NCBI RefSeq assembly: GCF_017353185.1
Contig: NZ_JAFMYV010000013.1
Coordinates: forward strand, 1 to 64,000
Direction of reading: 5' to 3'
DNA from: Fibrella rubiginis
Lineage (GTDB): Bacteria; Bacteroidota; Bacteroidia; Cytophagales; Spirosomataceae
DNA length: 64,000 bases
The notes beneath the pieces are model-generated. The model worked only from the letters and a program-made list of their open reading frames with translations, made no database searches and was not told the origin of the DNA. Both the position numbers and the translations under genes were made by a program. Shown one piece after another: positions 16,401 to 24,915 of the stretch. How positions within the stretch are numbered: position 1 is the stretch's first letter; each line of letters begins with the position of its first letter.

Positions 16401-18505
16401 CGAAACTGAATAAGCGGGGCGGGTATGGTAGCCGGTACTACGGCGGCTAACGCCCTAACATTCACGGCGTACCGGGCATCTGTGTTGGCAGCTTCGGTAG
16501 CCTGCGCTAACTTTTTTCGCACGTTACCCGACAGGTACGTATCGCGGTCGTCCAACTGCCCCGAAACCGGATTTGGGTACGCTAATTCACTCGTTACCAG
16601 TTCGCTCTTGACTGCATCGACGGGTTTTTGCATCCACCGGCTGATCTGCCCCACATCGACCCGGCCCGTTAAGGCAATAGATAAGCGTAACGCATCGGTC
16701 AACGTTTCCACCCGTTCGGGGCAATGGGTGGCGGGGTGTACGCACTGCCGGAAAATATCGGCTTTGTTAATAATATGGCCCTTCTCGGTACGGCTCACCA
16801 CTTCCAACGCCTGAACGGTAGCAAATTGCGGGTCGTATTCCTCCAGGAACGTAACGGCCCGGTTCCGGTTGAGCGTTCCGAAATAGCGCGTGAACAGTGA
16901 ATAGGCGTGGTTTAACTCCATCCGTAACTCGTCGGTGATGGCCTCTCCCCTACCCTCCTGCTCGGCGCGTCGCAATTCCGTAAAGGCTTTCTTTACCCGC
17001 TCGTATTGAGCAACAACGAGCGTTTGGCTATAGCGTTTGCCCCGAATCGTTACCGATTCCGTAAACCGCGCTGATTGGGTGGCTGGCCGGGCTGCGGTCC
17101 GTGGGCCTTCTTCGTAAACGTTGGCTGGTAGTTCAGAAATGGCCGCGCTTAGTAACTGCGGCAACTGGTCGGGGTTTGGCTGGTGTAAGGTCGGCTGATC
17201 GGCCCGGTACAAGCCGCCTTTACCTACCTCATCGGCAAAGTGCATGGTTCCCAGCATCATAGCCGCCCGGCTATGGTAATACTCATTAACCGCCAATGTT
17301 CTTGCCGACTCTAATTCATTGCCTTTCGCGTCCGTTAATTCGGCGCGTATGGTGATTGTCCGCTCAAACGCATTGGCCGCAAAGGGTCGCGCACTGCCCG
17401 ACCGCTTCCGCAAAAACAGTACGTCGGTCGTTACCTGCGTTCCGGCGTTGGCTTCAAATGCATTCGACGGTAGCCGGATGGCTCCCAATAGTTCTGCCTC
17501 GGCTTCGTTCGTCAGGAATTGGCGAAACTCTGTACCGGCTGCATCAAGCGTACCCGCCGACGTAATCAGGGCCACAATGCCGCCCGGCTTAACCAACTGC
17601 ACCGACCGCCCAATGAAATAATTATGAATGGCAAATTGGTTTAGTTCGGGGTGGTTGCGGTCGTACACCGTGTAACTGCCAAAGGGTACGTTACCAATTA
17701 CCAGGTCAAAGCTACCGGCTTCAAACCCGGTCTGCTCCAGACCGCAAACGTGGGTGTCAACCTCCGGGTACAGCGTTTGCAGCAACTGCCCCGATAGGCT
17801 ATCTTTTTCCACCGCTACCCACGCCGACCGTACGCGCAACGTTGGGGGCATCAGTCCGATAAAATAGCCAATCCCTGCGGCTGGCTCCAAGATGCGACCG
17901 CCCGTAAACCCGAACTGCTCAACGGCCTGCCACATGGCCGTTACCACTTGGGGGGCCGTATAAAAAGCATTCAACGTGGAGGCTTCGGCGGCTGTCTGCT
18001 CGGCGGGGGTTAGCAGGTCGCTCAATCGCTGCCGGGTACGTCCGTATTGGCTCCCCCACCGGCTTACGGCATCATCGACAAAAACCGTTTTGTCCGTCTG
18101 GCCCCGCTGCCACGTCTCGAACGCATCCGCTTTCCAAATGGATGATAGACCGCCCCAACCCGTATATAAAGACAAAATTTCTTGCTCGGCTGGTGTTGCG
18201 GGTCGTTGGACTTGCTGTAGTTGTTTGAGTGTTTCCAGCGCGGCAAGATTAGTCTGTAGTTTGGCCGTGTTGCCAATTGGTATGACAAACGAATCTGCAT
18301 TCAGCGTAAAGCCGGTTTGCTGCTCCGTTGCAGGTACGTCTATTGGCTCAATGGCTGGCGGCTGGCTGGTCCGTGTCGATGGGGCTGGTTTGGGGCGGGT
18401 AGGTGGTACTAAGCCGGGCTGACCAAACAGCGCGTATTGATTGGCAATTAGGACAACAGGCCGAACGGTGGCCGTGCGGGTGCGTGGCGTTGGGTAATGG
18501 GTCAT
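13415..18505 (-). CDS. DarB-like giant N6-adenine methylase / SF2 helicase (antirestriction type)
   Basis: 1696 residues. Methyltransferase half: SAM motif RILEPAAGIGYF (about residue 200) and the catalytic-region motif FDLVIGNVPFG (about 270). Helicase half: motif I HVVGSGKSF (about 877), motif II LFLDEAHRYKR (about 1037), motif III VVLATGTPISN, and motif VI QRNGRLIRQG (about 1387). A C-terminal coiled coil follows. Same architecture as the 'N12-class' adenine methylase-helicases of phages and plasmids, including phage P1 DarB, which protects incoming DNA from type I restriction. NVPF replaces the usual NPPY/F, so methylation activity is not certain. It is preceded by a promoter-like TATCTTTA box and the CCCCTTGATT motif. 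Confidence 0.85.
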   Translation of the reverse strand: MTHYPTPRTRTATVRPVVLIANQYALFGQPGLVPPTRPKPAPSTRTSQPPAIEPIDVPATEQQTGFTLNADSFVIPIGNTAKLQTNLAALETLKQLQQVQRPATPAEQEILSLYTGWGGLSSIWKADAFETWQRGQTDKTVFVDDAVSRWGSQYGRTRQRLSDLLTPAEQTAAEASTLNAFYTAPQVVTAMWQAVEQFGFTGGRILEPAAGIGYFIGLMPPTLRVRSAWVAVEKDSLSGQLLQTLYPEVDTHVCGLEQTGFEAGSFDLVIGNVPFGSYTVYDRNHPELNQFAIHNYFIGRSVQLVKPGGIVALITSAGTLDAAGTEFRQFLTNEAEAELLGAIRLPSNAFEANAGTQVTTDVLFLRKRSGSARPFAANAFERTITIRAELTDAKGNELESARTLAVNEYYHSRAAMMLGTMHFADEVGKGGLYRADQPTLHQPNPDQLPQLLSAAISELPANVYEEGPRTAARPATQSARFTESVTIRGKRYSQTLVVAQYERVKKAFTELRRAEQEGRGEAITDELRMELNHAYSLFTRYFGTLNRNRAVTFLEEYDPQFATVQALEVVSRTEKGHIINKADIFRQCVHPATHCPERVETLTDALRLSIALTGRVDVGQISRWMQKPVDAVKSELVTSELAYPNPVSGQLDDRDTYLSGNVRKKLAQATEAANTDARYAVNVRALAAVVPATIPAPLIQFRLGSAWIPTYIIEQFIGQTVQTSSVTVGYNQRVGQYEVTGAGNVSSVQNRSLGTSRRTAIQLIEAALQGRTVVVTKTIIDPEGKEKTVKDIEATSQAVQAQEALNDLFIDFVRDHHSAAIEPVYNELYNSYVHKMYREPALKQYPGASPAIQLRLHQFRGVERIKEQDTLLAHVVGSGKSFTMISAAMELKRLGVAHKPMIVVQNSTLNDFARAWRTLYPSAIIYVPQPADLEASNRKRFLQRIATNNFDGVLIPQSFLKLIPDDPASEEAFIQEEIDRVAYTIAAAARQGRDRPMSVKRLNELKLRLANRRIRQADRKKDEMLTFDQLGIDALFLDEAHRYKRLGFFTARQNVKGIDTAGSEDALSALFKCRTVQARRGRVVLATGTPISNTMAEAWTTLRFIAPDRLNKAMLSTFDQFAGAFGTVIQSFELTATGNFKAVERFAKFVNVQQLSELYRAHVDVVLNEDVIEFQRDSTLPVLKDGQHTRIILPQTEGVADELDRIKQTLRWFENLSGAEKRDNSHIPLVCFGQARKATIDLRLLDAENPDETGSKCNQLVTEVLRLYQKSATYLGTQLVFADNYQSPSVRGWFDEEGATQTVQRFNLFEDIRAKLIAQGIPETEIAIVPAEADKREPLFAKVRTGEVRILLGTSERAGVGVNVQERLVAVHHLDAPNRPTDFEQRNGRLIRQGNLHAVWNLPVEVLTYGVDRTLDATAYGRLAIKQKFINQVLKGHIADDQMADISADDDFAAMSFDQMMATLSGSQHALLYTTKQLELSRVMQARKNWQRGVMDAQWQVENAQRFIRQQGPTLAKLEQETATLQTHFGQLYAVTNVTVNGTTYTEKWGEPVQHLIEQVKGLAKRRAQESRTILVNGLPLTLTGERSQELIGDFLPGQAVVRYQWGREVSGVVGSANGLFSSLKAAVARACEAPAQLIRELERARLIEQEFSRKLAQPFRQETELHRLETEVADLKRKMETEGEPIETEVAELVA

Positions 18506-18529
18506 AATTAGCTGACTAGTTTAACACTA

Positions 18530-18537
18530 TAAAGATA
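18530..18537 (-). promoter_or_regulatory. -7 box (TATCTTTA) for the DarB-like gene
   Basis: Minus-strand TATCTTTATAGTGTT, 25 bases before the ATG at 18505. The same 14-base block (CACTATAAAGATAG on the + strand) recurs upstream of the gene starting at 20395, so both are probably driven by related promoters. Confidence 0.45.
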
Positions 18538-18620
18538 GTCAAATATTCAGCTATTTAAATATCTATATAGCTACTACTCAGGCTTTTACAACCCGCTTGA
18601 TTCAGACCACTTTTACCAAT

Positions 18621-18632
18621 TACCCCTTGATT
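18621..18632 (+). promoter_or_regulatory. TACCCCTTGATT motif upstream of the DarB-like gene
   Basis: Exact copy of the recurring plasmid motif, 116 bases upstream of the start at 18505; a variant ACCCGCTTGATT lies about 30 bases nearer the gene (about 18591). Confidence 0.45.
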
Positions 18633-18641
18633 CTTTTTAGC

Positions 18642-18863
18642 TCAGCGTATTTCGATTTCGGTGCTATATACCCGAAACTCGACTTCATGATTGGTTAGCG
18701 TAACAAACCGGTACGGCGTGTCTGTTTGTGGGCTTGCTCTTGATACCTGTGAATCACTTATAGCCCAGCCCTCCTGCCCTACCGGCAGTGTTGGCCCTAC
18801 TCGTTGTGTCAACTTGACCCGCTGCCAACCTTCATCTGGTGGTGTATATAGCTGTCTATCCAT
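18642..18863 (-). CDS. Small hypothetical protein
   Basis: 73 residues from the ATG at 18863. Mostly beta-strand propensity with a hydrophobic/charged C-terminus (YRFVTLTNHEVEFRVYSTEIEIR). No family recognised. It lies just after the terminator of the RecE-like nuclease gene. Confidence 0.45.
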   Translation of the reverse strand: MDRQLYTPPDEGWQRVKLTQRVGPTLPVGQEGWAISDSQVSRASPQTDTPYRFVTLTNHEVEFRVYSTEIEIR

Positions 18864-18905
18864 GTAGCAAACTAGCTGAATAGCCCACAACGGACTATTC
18901 TTTGT

Positions 18906-18948
18906 AAAAAGTGAAATAGCTGAATAGTTTTTTATTCAGCTATTTCAC
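18906..18948 (-). terminator. Intrinsic terminator of RecE-like gene
   Basis: Perfect 16-bp inverted repeat (arms 18911-18926 and 18933-18948, GTGAAATAGCTGAATA) with a 6-base loop; on the minus strand it is followed by TTTTTAC. Confidence 0.75.
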
Positions 18949-18955
18949 TAATCGA

Positions 18956-19654
18956 CTATACATATACTCGATTAGGTACGACGTTGTCAACTATCGCGTT
19001 CCTGTATCTTGGCGTGCTCGCTGCCGCAGTTGCCCAAGACGAGGGCTGAAACGATGACTTCGCCAGGAGAGCCAACAACCGTTTGTATCGTTCACGTCCC
19101 TGTTCTATAAACGCATTACCCATTGCGTCGGCGGTTGGTTCAAAATAAAATACCTGAAACGGAGCCGTTTTCTGCACACCAAGCAAGACGAACCGTTTAG
19201 CATTAAGTCCGTCCAGATAGAAGGCCGTTTGCCGGTCGTATTGATACAATTCGCAGCATTCTAAAAACTGCTGGTACGTGCGGGCGCGGGTCGTTTTGAT
19301 GTCTACTATCAGGCCGTGCCGTAGCCGAAGATCTGTTTGACATTTGCAGAGCAACCCGGTTTCCGGGTCGCGGAACAGGTGCGGCTGTTCTTTCTGACCC
19401 CATTGCAACGCCCACCGGCCAAAGCGGGTGGCTCGCACAGCCGTAGCCATTTTGGTTAATCGCTCCCGGTCAATGTCAGCGGGAATTGGTCGCCCGCAAC
19501 GCGGTTCCAAAACCAATTGATGAAATGCCGATCCCTCAGCATAGGCAGCGACGGGGGTTTTATTAGGCGTTGCCGTAAGAAACCGCTCAAACTCGGTTAA
19601 GTCTGAATTAGAGATAGCGGGATAGGCACGATAAGTTGCGGGCTGAAATAGCAT
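18956..19654 (-). CDS. RecE-like PD-(D/E)XK exonuclease (DUF3799 type)
   Basis: 232 residues. The opening YPAISNSDLTEFERF and the core CKCQTDLRLRHGLIVDIKTTR (about residues 98-119) show the D...DxK catalytic pattern of phage/plasmid exodeoxyribonucleases of the RecE/DUF3799 group. These make 3' single-stranded ends for annealing-type recombination. The Q-motif-like region after it (QYDRQTAFYLDGL) is also conserved in the group. Its neighbour upstream (19736-20395) is a candidate DNA-binding partner. Confidence 0.75.
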   Translation of the reverse strand: MLFQPATYRAYPAISNSDLTEFERFLTATPNKTPVAAYAEGSAFHQLVLEPRCGRPIPADIDRERLTKMATAVRATRFGRWALQWGQKEQPHLFRDPETGLLCKCQTDLRLRHGLIVDIKTTRARTYQQFLECCELYQYDRQTAFYLDGLNAKRFVLLGVQKTAPFQVFYFEPTADAMGNAFIEQGRERYKRLLALLAKSSFQPSSWATAAASTPRYRNAIVDNVVPNRVYV

Positions 19655-19687
19655 GATAGACGGATAGCTAATTAAGGAGATAAAAAA

Positions 19688-19731
19688 TTATTTGGGTAGC
19701 CGACTATTTAAATAGTCGGCTACCCAAATAA
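19688..19731 (-). terminator. 44-bp perfect palindrome, terminator
   Basis: Arms of 22 bp meet without a loop (core CGACTATTTAAATAGTCG) 4 bases after the stop at 19736; on the minus strand AATTTTTTA follows. It separates the gene from the RecE-like nuclease. Confidence 0.7.
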
Positions 19732-19735
19732 AAAA

Positions 19736-20395
19736 CTATACGGTTATTACCTCGGCCTCTTGTACAGCCTGTTCAGTAGACTCACCAACAGGCAGCGCGA
19801 TTGAGTCTGTAGCTGGCAGGGCGAAAGTTTCGGAGAAGCTGAGGTAGTTGGCCGTTTGCTTCAACGTATCGCGCCGGTAGATCGGACAATCAGCCGCGTA
19901 CTCGGCCAATGCCTGCACCGTTTGCGGATCGGCGAGGGTGTAGCTGAATCGCCCGATGAACCATGATTTCGTCGGGTCATTTTTGCTCGTCACTTTTTCC
20001 GGGCGAACCGTCAGCACCACATCACAGAGCGTTTTTGGCTCGTTACCTTCGTAAAGAAGCTTTTTAAAGATGCCACGCAACTCGGCAAGCGTGGTGCCAT
20101 TGAACATGATGCTTGATACGCAGTTGAGCGCGTCGATAAAGAACAGTTCTGCCCAGGGTTCGCGGGTGCGATTGAATAGTCCGTCCTCAAACACACGGAA
20201 CACAAACGGCTGAAACGAAAACTCTTTTACTGCTTTGCCATTACTATCCAGTACAACCGTGTCACCGTCGATATTGAACTGCCCGGTTTGGGAGTTGTAG
20301 CGGTACTGTTTTGGGTCGCCCTCGATGTAGCGGAAGCGGTTAGCAATGATAACTTCACCTTGCGTGTTGGTAATTTCATGCTGGTACGATTTCAT
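19736..20395 (-). CDS. Hypothetical protein, possible partner of the RecE-like nuclease
   Basis: 219 residues, not recognised. The N-terminal half is beta-rich (GEVIIANRFRYIEGDPKQYRYN, FQPFVFRVFED) and the middle helical (LAELRGIFKKLLYEGNE). A basic segment LTVRPEKVTSKNDPTKSW precedes a tail with repeated acidic/Gln residues, reminiscent of single-strand-binding proteins; that is only an impression. Transcribed from its own promoter-like box at 20466-20473 and closed by a strong terminator. Confidence 0.5.
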   Translation of the reverse strand: MKSYQHEITNTQGEVIIANRFRYIEGDPKQYRYNSQTGQFNIDGDTVVLDSNGKAVKEFSFQPFVFRVFEDGLFNRTREPWAELFFIDALNCVSSIMFNGTTLAELRGIFKKLLYEGNEPKTLCDVVLTVRPEKVTSKNDPTKSWFIGRFSYTLADPQTVQALAEYAADCPIYRRDTLKQTANYLSFSETFALPATDSIALPVGESTEQAVQEAEVITV

Positions 20396-20465
20396 AATCG
20401 GTATAGCGAAAAAAGGAGTTAACTAGTCTGGGCTTCACCGGCCAGACGTTCCGGTTTCAACACTA

Positions 20466-20473
20466 TAAAGATA
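20466..20473 (-). promoter_or_regulatory. -7 box (TATCTTTA) duplicated from the DarB promoter
   Basis: Same CACTATAAAGATAG block as at 18524-18537, followed on the + strand by a related AT-rich stretch (ATATTTGGCTATTTT). It lies 70 bases upstream of the start at 20395. Confidence 0.4.
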
Positions 20474-20554
20474 GCTGTATATTTGGCTATTTTCAAGACA
20501 ACCAATTGATAATCAGTGTTTTGTGAACCCAATCTGATTCTGCTCCTTTTGAGA

Positions 20555-20566
20555 TACCCCTTGATT
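20555..20566 (+). promoter_or_regulatory. TACCCCTTGATT motif
   Basis: Exact copy of the recurring motif, 160 bases upstream of the minus-strand start at 20395; GATAATCAGTGTTTTG lies between (about 20509-20524). Confidence 0.45.
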
Positions 20567-20635
20567 CCTAGCGAACTATTCTATTATAAAAAATACTATA
20601 TAGGTGAATAGTTAGCTATCTTTTTATTCAACTAA

Positions 20636-21349
20636 TCAGTTCTTACTACGCTTGGGTGAAGCCAGTAATTCCTGTTCGCGTTGTTGCAGCAAGTAGCGTT
20701 GACGGCGGGTATCGAGTATGCCTTCGAGTCGGTTCAGTTCATGTTGAAAGGAAGGCGATTCGGCAAGCGTATCAGCCTCGGCAAGCAACTTCCGCAAAAT
20801 CGGTGAACCATCCAGGGTTGCCTTGGCCGCTACGTAGCGATGTTGCCAGTAGCCAGCGGCAAACCTATCCCGCTCGTGAGCGGCCTGTAACCAACCATAG
20901 AACAGACCACCCATAGCCAGTCCGGCCAACACCACTCCAGCAGTCAGATAGCGTACCAGTCGAAGCAACGACTGCCCAGGCTGCTCGACCTTAACCAGCT
21001 TGGGGACGAGTTTCTCCAAACAAGCTTCCACGGTCGGGATGAGCTGATCCGAGAGCTGCGGAAGCCAATTGGTGAGCCGTTGCACTAATTCGGTACGTTG
21101 CTGCTCACCGGCATCTTGCAGGGCAGAAACCAGCGCGCCAATCAAGTGGGGATCGAAAAGCGGAGCATCCGGGGTGGTGGCCAATTCGGGTTGAGGGGGC
21201 ACGGGTAGGAGAGGAGTTGACGGTTGGGGCGATTGCTTCCAGTAGGGATTAGTTGGGTAGGTCTGACCAGAGTTTGGCTGGGTAGGCAGCGGTCGTTGCT
21301 GACCGATCATGTCCTGTTCGGGGTGAGTAGGAGAGGGGGCTGGATTCAT
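20636..21349 (-). CDS. Single-pass membrane protein with Pro/Gln-rich N-terminus
   Basis: 237 residues from the ATG at 21349. Residues 1-65 are Pro/Gln/Thr-rich and disordered. A helical section (70-120) follows, one membrane helix at about 133-152 (AGVVLAGLAMGGLFYGWL), and a C-terminal coiled coil (RLEGILDTRRQRYLLQQREQELL). Topology resembles small conjugation/mobilization membrane proteins, but no family match was recognised. It is 53 bases downstream of the primase gene, same strand. Confidence 0.55.
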   Translation of the reverse strand: MNPAPSPTHPEQDMIGQQRPLPTQPNSGQTYPTNPYWKQSPQPSTPLLPVPPQPELATTPDAPLFDPHLIGALVSALQDAGEQQRTELVQRLTNWLPQLSDQLIPTVEACLEKLVPKLVKVEQPGQSLLRLVRYLTAGVVLAGLAMGGLFYGWLQAAHERDRFAAGYWQHRYVAAKATLDGSPILRKLLAEADTLAESPSFQHELNRLEGILDTRRQRYLLQQREQELLASPKRSKN

Positions 21350-21402
21350 GGACAAAAATTTCCCTGCCGACCCGTTTCACCGGTCGGCAGGGGAGAATAC
21401 AG

Positions 21403-24156
21403 TTAGAGTGTGGTTCGATAGGCCCGGACGGCTTCAGCAGCCGGTTCTGCCGTTGTTTGCTTCGCGGTCTGCTCTGATTTCAACTCAGTATGGGGCCGGA
21501 TCGTAGGCGGTGCGCCGACTTTTAGCGGACTGGAATCCGGCAGCGGTTCACCCTGCCGATTCTGGAGTACGTCGTTAAGATCTTTCTGCTGCCGGGTGGG
21601 GCGTACCACCTGGTACAATGCCTGACCCTGCCGTTGATTGATTTCATCCGATAACATCGTCAGGGCCTTAACAAGTAAACGACCATCGTTGGGGAAGTGA
21701 ATACGGGTGCGAGTCACGGCCTGATTTTGTTGTGAATCGAGCAACGTCTCGCGCTGAAACTCCTGCACCTTATTCTCTTTATCATTCGCGTCGCCATTGT
21801 AATGAAACTGCTTCGTGAAGCGGTTCATCTCGTCGAGAAATCGCCCTAAAAACGCTTCATTACGCTGTTGAGCCTCGCCGGGTCCGGTTGTGCCGGGCGT
21901 GAGGGGTTGGCGGAGTTCAAGGTCAAGCTTGTTGACACCCGAATACAGGTCTTTCTCGAGCTTGGCATCTTTGTGCAGTTGCAGTCGGTTGTCAAACTCA
22001 TTCCCGGAGATCATGGCTCGCTCCCGCGCGAACCGGAATTCATTACCCACCTTGCCGGTCATGTACTCCGACTGTGCCAGCTTCGATATGTCGTTAGGCA
22101 AGGGCACACCGAAAGCTTTGGCATACGTAAAGGCCGGAATCACCGACTGCACCATCTCGACCGACACCTTCACATAATCGTTGGGCATGATTTCCTTAAA
22201 ACGAGCCTGGTGGTTAATCGCCAGTTTATGACCTTCCGACAACGTACCGTCAGCAACATCGAACCGTTTCAGTACGTCGCTAAACGTTTTGACTTCCGGG
22301 TCGAAGGCAAATTTTGGCCCCAGTACGTTCGCCAGTGGGTTAGGAGGGAGGTTTGGTCCCGAATAGGCAATCTCCGGTTTAACGCGCAGGGCCGGATCAG
22401 CCGCCGGATGAGTCAGGCCGAGGTAGTTGATAGCAAACCGCAGGCCGGCATTATCCCCATCCTGCGCGATGACAAACTGGGCTTCCGGGTTGCGGTCGAG
22501 TACCTTTTGGATGAACCCCATCTGTCGGCTTCCTGGTTGGCCACCCGTTGCCATGTAGAACCGTCGTTCGCCTTCCGCTTCGGGATTCAGTTGTTTGAAC
22601 GATAGCGCGTCGATGGCTGATTCGGCCACCAAAATTCGTTGCGCCTGCACTTCCTTAAAGGCGTTTCGGGCCGACTCAATTGGTAATTGAACCTGCCGGG
22701 CAACGCCTTCTTCCACGAAATCGAATGAGATCGTATCAGCGCGGGGTCGGTGAACCGTACCGATGGTCCCGACAGGTAAGTCATTGCGGCCATGCATGGC
22801 CAAGGGCATGGTTAATTCGTAAAACCGGTTCGAATGCCACATGGCCTCACCCCGCTCGCCCGATGGAAACGACTTAAATCGCTCATTACGAATATCCATC
22901 GATACCAGATGCCCGTCCTGCGCGTACATGGGGAAGGCCGTGTTGTGATAGGTCGCGCCTTTGTCGGAGGTATACGAGATGTTCTTGATGCGACCGTCAA
23001 ACTCCGGCGAAAACAGTACGTCATTGTGCAGTGACCGCCCTTCGAGGTAGCGCGTATCGGTCAGGGGTGCAATGGTGTATCGACTGTGCAGGTCTTTCTC
23101 GCGGAGTTTGGTGTCGATGAGCGCGTCTTTCACTTGCTTCAGCGGGGCCGTAACGGTTTTTTGCAGCGTGTAGTCGGCTGAAGCCATAATGCGATCAACA
23201 GCTTTGAACACGTTGCGGTAGATACCGTTCTCGACCCGTTCCAGAAACTTGATCACGTCGCCCCGCCAGCCGCGCTGATCGTTCATGTCCACGAACATCT
23301 TCTGACCGTACTTGTCGCCGGTGTACACGGCCAGTCGTTCCTTCGCGTTCTTCTCGCCCCGTTCGTAGATAAGCCACTCGTCGCTCGGTTTCGATTTCTT
23401 GGTGTCGAGTTGAAACCCGTAGTCTTGCAATACTACCTCCAGATCAAGATCGCGCTTAATGGCCTCGAAATCACGCACCAGCTTTTCGGTACGTGGTTTG
23501 GTGGTGGTATCACCCTCTGTCGTTTTCGCGTCAGTGGGCTGATTGGGTTTGGTGGCTTTGGAAACCTCGGTTTCCTCCTTCATACCGGTTGACGCAGTAC
23601 GTTGAGTGCCGTTGGGCGACAAGTCAATTCGCCTGTCGTCGGCGTATTTCTCCAGCGTCTGGACATTCCACGCCTTATGATAAGCCGTCGACTCGCGGAC
23701 ATTCTGGTAGAGGTCCGGCACGGCCAACTGACGATAGGCGACGGACCCATCCAATTTGCCCCGGTTGGTGATTAGCGCGGCCCGGTTCGTTTGGGCGCGG
23801 GTGAACAAGTCGCCAAAGTCATTGGCCTGGAAGCCATTGATGGCCGGGTACAGGCCCACCCGTTGTGGGCCATCACCGAGGGTAAGCATCTTTTTCGGTT
23901 GCGGATTGTCAGTCAGGTCAGGGTTCGTCCGGGTCAGGACGCGGGGGCCGTACATCGCCTGGATGGCTGTATCGAGTCGTTCGAAATTGGCGCGGGTCGG
24001 CTCGATCCAGAGTTGCACATTCCCAATGGCACGGGCCGGGTCGATGGCATTCATAGCGTAGTCGCCAAACGCCAGGTAACGTACCCCCGCTTTGTTGAGG
24101 TGGCGCAGAATGGCCAACTGCTCACGGGTAGCGCGGTTTTGGGCTTTCTGTTTCAT
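21403..24156 (-). CDS. Plasmid Toprim primase with N-terminal nucleotidyltransferase-like domain
   Basis: 917 residues. Residues 8-110 resemble an AbiEii/minimal nucleotidyltransferase fold (ILRHLNKAGVRYLAFGDYAM...). Residues about 228-330 are a CHC2-like region (LDLEVVLQDYGFQLD...) without zinc ligands. Toprim motifs follow: ILVAESAIDALSF (about 503) and FVIAQDGDNAGLRFA (about 563). The C-terminal 250 residues are helical. Toprim_2 proteins of this layout are plasmid primases acting in transfer or replication. The NTase-like domain is an uncommon addition and its active-site Asp residues cannot be assigned with confidence. Confidence 0.75.
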   Translation of the reverse strand: MKQKAQNRATREQLAILRHLNKAGVRYLAFGDYAMNAIDPARAIGNVQLWIEPTRANFERLDTAIQAMYGPRVLTRTNPDLTDNPQPKKMLTLGDGPQRVGLYPAINGFQANDFGDLFTRAQTNRAALITNRGKLDGSVAYRQLAVPDLYQNVRESTAYHKAWNVQTLEKYADDRRIDLSPNGTQRTASTGMKEETEVSKATKPNQPTDAKTTEGDTTTKPRTEKLVRDFEAIKRDLDLEVVLQDYGFQLDTKKSKPSDEWLIYERGEKNAKERLAVYTGDKYGQKMFVDMNDQRGWRGDVIKFLERVENGIYRNVFKAVDRIMASADYTLQKTVTAPLKQVKDALIDTKLREKDLHSRYTIAPLTDTRYLEGRSLHNDVLFSPEFDGRIKNISYTSDKGATYHNTAFPMYAQDGHLVSMDIRNERFKSFPSGERGEAMWHSNRFYELTMPLAMHGRNDLPVGTIGTVHRPRADTISFDFVEEGVARQVQLPIESARNAFKEVQAQRILVAESAIDALSFKQLNPEAEGERRFYMATGGQPGSRQMGFIQKVLDRNPEAQFVIAQDGDNAGLRFAINYLGLTHPAADPALRVKPEIAYSGPNLPPNPLANVLGPKFAFDPEVKTFSDVLKRFDVADGTLSEGHKLAINHQARFKEIMPNDYVKVSVEMVQSVIPAFTYAKAFGVPLPNDISKLAQSEYMTGKVGNEFRFARERAMISGNEFDNRLQLHKDAKLEKDLYSGVNKLDLELRQPLTPGTTGPGEAQQRNEAFLGRFLDEMNRFTKQFHYNGDANDKENKVQEFQRETLLDSQQNQAVTRTRIHFPNDGRLLVKALTMLSDEINQRQGQALYQVVRPTRQQKDLNDVLQNRQGEPLPDSSPLKVGAPPTIRPHTELKSEQTAKQTTAEPAAEAVRAYRTTL

Positions 24157-24169
24157 ACGTTGCGCTGGG

Positions 24170-24466
24170 TTAGTTCGGTTGGTCAGGTACGTTCAACTCG
24201 AAGCCGCCGAGGGTCGGTTCGTGTATCCGGTGGAGATCCCCGGCCAAGACGGTTAGATCATGCTGAAGTTCTGTGAAGGCCAAAAACAAGCGTTCCCGCT
24301 CGTCGGGGGTGAGTACCTGCCAGAGATCAGGGTCGTTGACGGCGGCATTGAGTACGGTTATGGGTGGGTCGCCGGGTTCTTCGCCGTCACCAATGAAAAG
24401 GGGCTGAATCGCCTGGTGAATGCGGTCGCGGCCCCATTGTTCTTCAAGGGAAGTCAGATAAAGCAT
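24170..24466 (-). CDS. Small acidic hypothetical protein
   Basis: 98 residues, helical and acidic (LTPDERERLFLAFTELQHDLTVL). It ends 13 bases before the primase start and 9 bases after its own upstream neighbour, so it belongs to the primase operon. No family recognised. Confidence 0.5.
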   Translation of the reverse strand: MLYLTSLEEQWGRDRIHQAIQPLFIGDGEEPGDPPITVLNAAVNDPDLWQVLTPDERERLFLAFTELQHDLTVLAGDLHRIHEPTLGGFELNVPDQPN

Positions 24467-24475
24467 ACGTCAGAA

Positions 24476-24820
24476 TTAAAGCGTTGGCTTGGGGACTACG
24501 GCCAGTTCGTCGACTGGCCTGTTGTGCTGGACAGGGTCAATCCCACGGGCTGAATGATCGGCTGCAGCGGGCAACAACGTCAGCGATAGGGTAGGAGAGT
24601 GGGTCTCCGCTGATACAGTTTGTTGAATCAAGACCGGGCTGATCGAATGCACTATCTGCTGGTGAATGTCTGTCAACATCGGGTGCCAGATCATTGCGCT
24701 GGCCTGTACAACTCCGGTAGTTTGGTTCACAGGACTTTCAAATGAAGGTCTGAATAGGTGTATAAGTCGGTTAGCCTGTGCATCACTGAGTTCAATCGGT
24801 TCTCCGTTGCTCTTATTCAT
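24476..24820 (-). CDS. Small hypothetical protein, first gene of primase operon
   Basis: 114 residues. The N-terminal half is helical (ELSDAQANRLIHLFRP); the C-terminal half is His/Pro/Ser-rich and probably disordered. It is divergently oriented from the M23 peptidase gene, with a 95-base AT-rich gap that must hold both promoters. No family recognised. Confidence 0.45.
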   Translation of the reverse strand: MNKSNGEPIELSDAQANRLIHLFRPSFESPVNQTTGVVQASAMIWHPMLTDIHQQIVHSISPVLIQQTVSAETHSPTLSLTLLPAAADHSARGIDPVQHNRPVDELAVVPKPTL

Positions 24821-24884
24821 TGCTTTTGTTTAATATTTTATCTAAAACTAGGTAATATTTTAAATATCCAATTGATACACGGCT

Positions 24885-24892
24885 TATTTTTG
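24885..24892 (+). promoter_or_regulatory. -7 box (TATTTTTG) upstream of M23 peptidase
   Basis: Perfect TAnnTTTG match, 24 bases before the ATG at 24916. A start at the upstream TTG (24895) would leave almost no leader, so the box supports the ATG. Confidence 0.5.
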
Positions 24893-24915
24893 TCTTGTGG
24901 AAGCGAACGCATATA

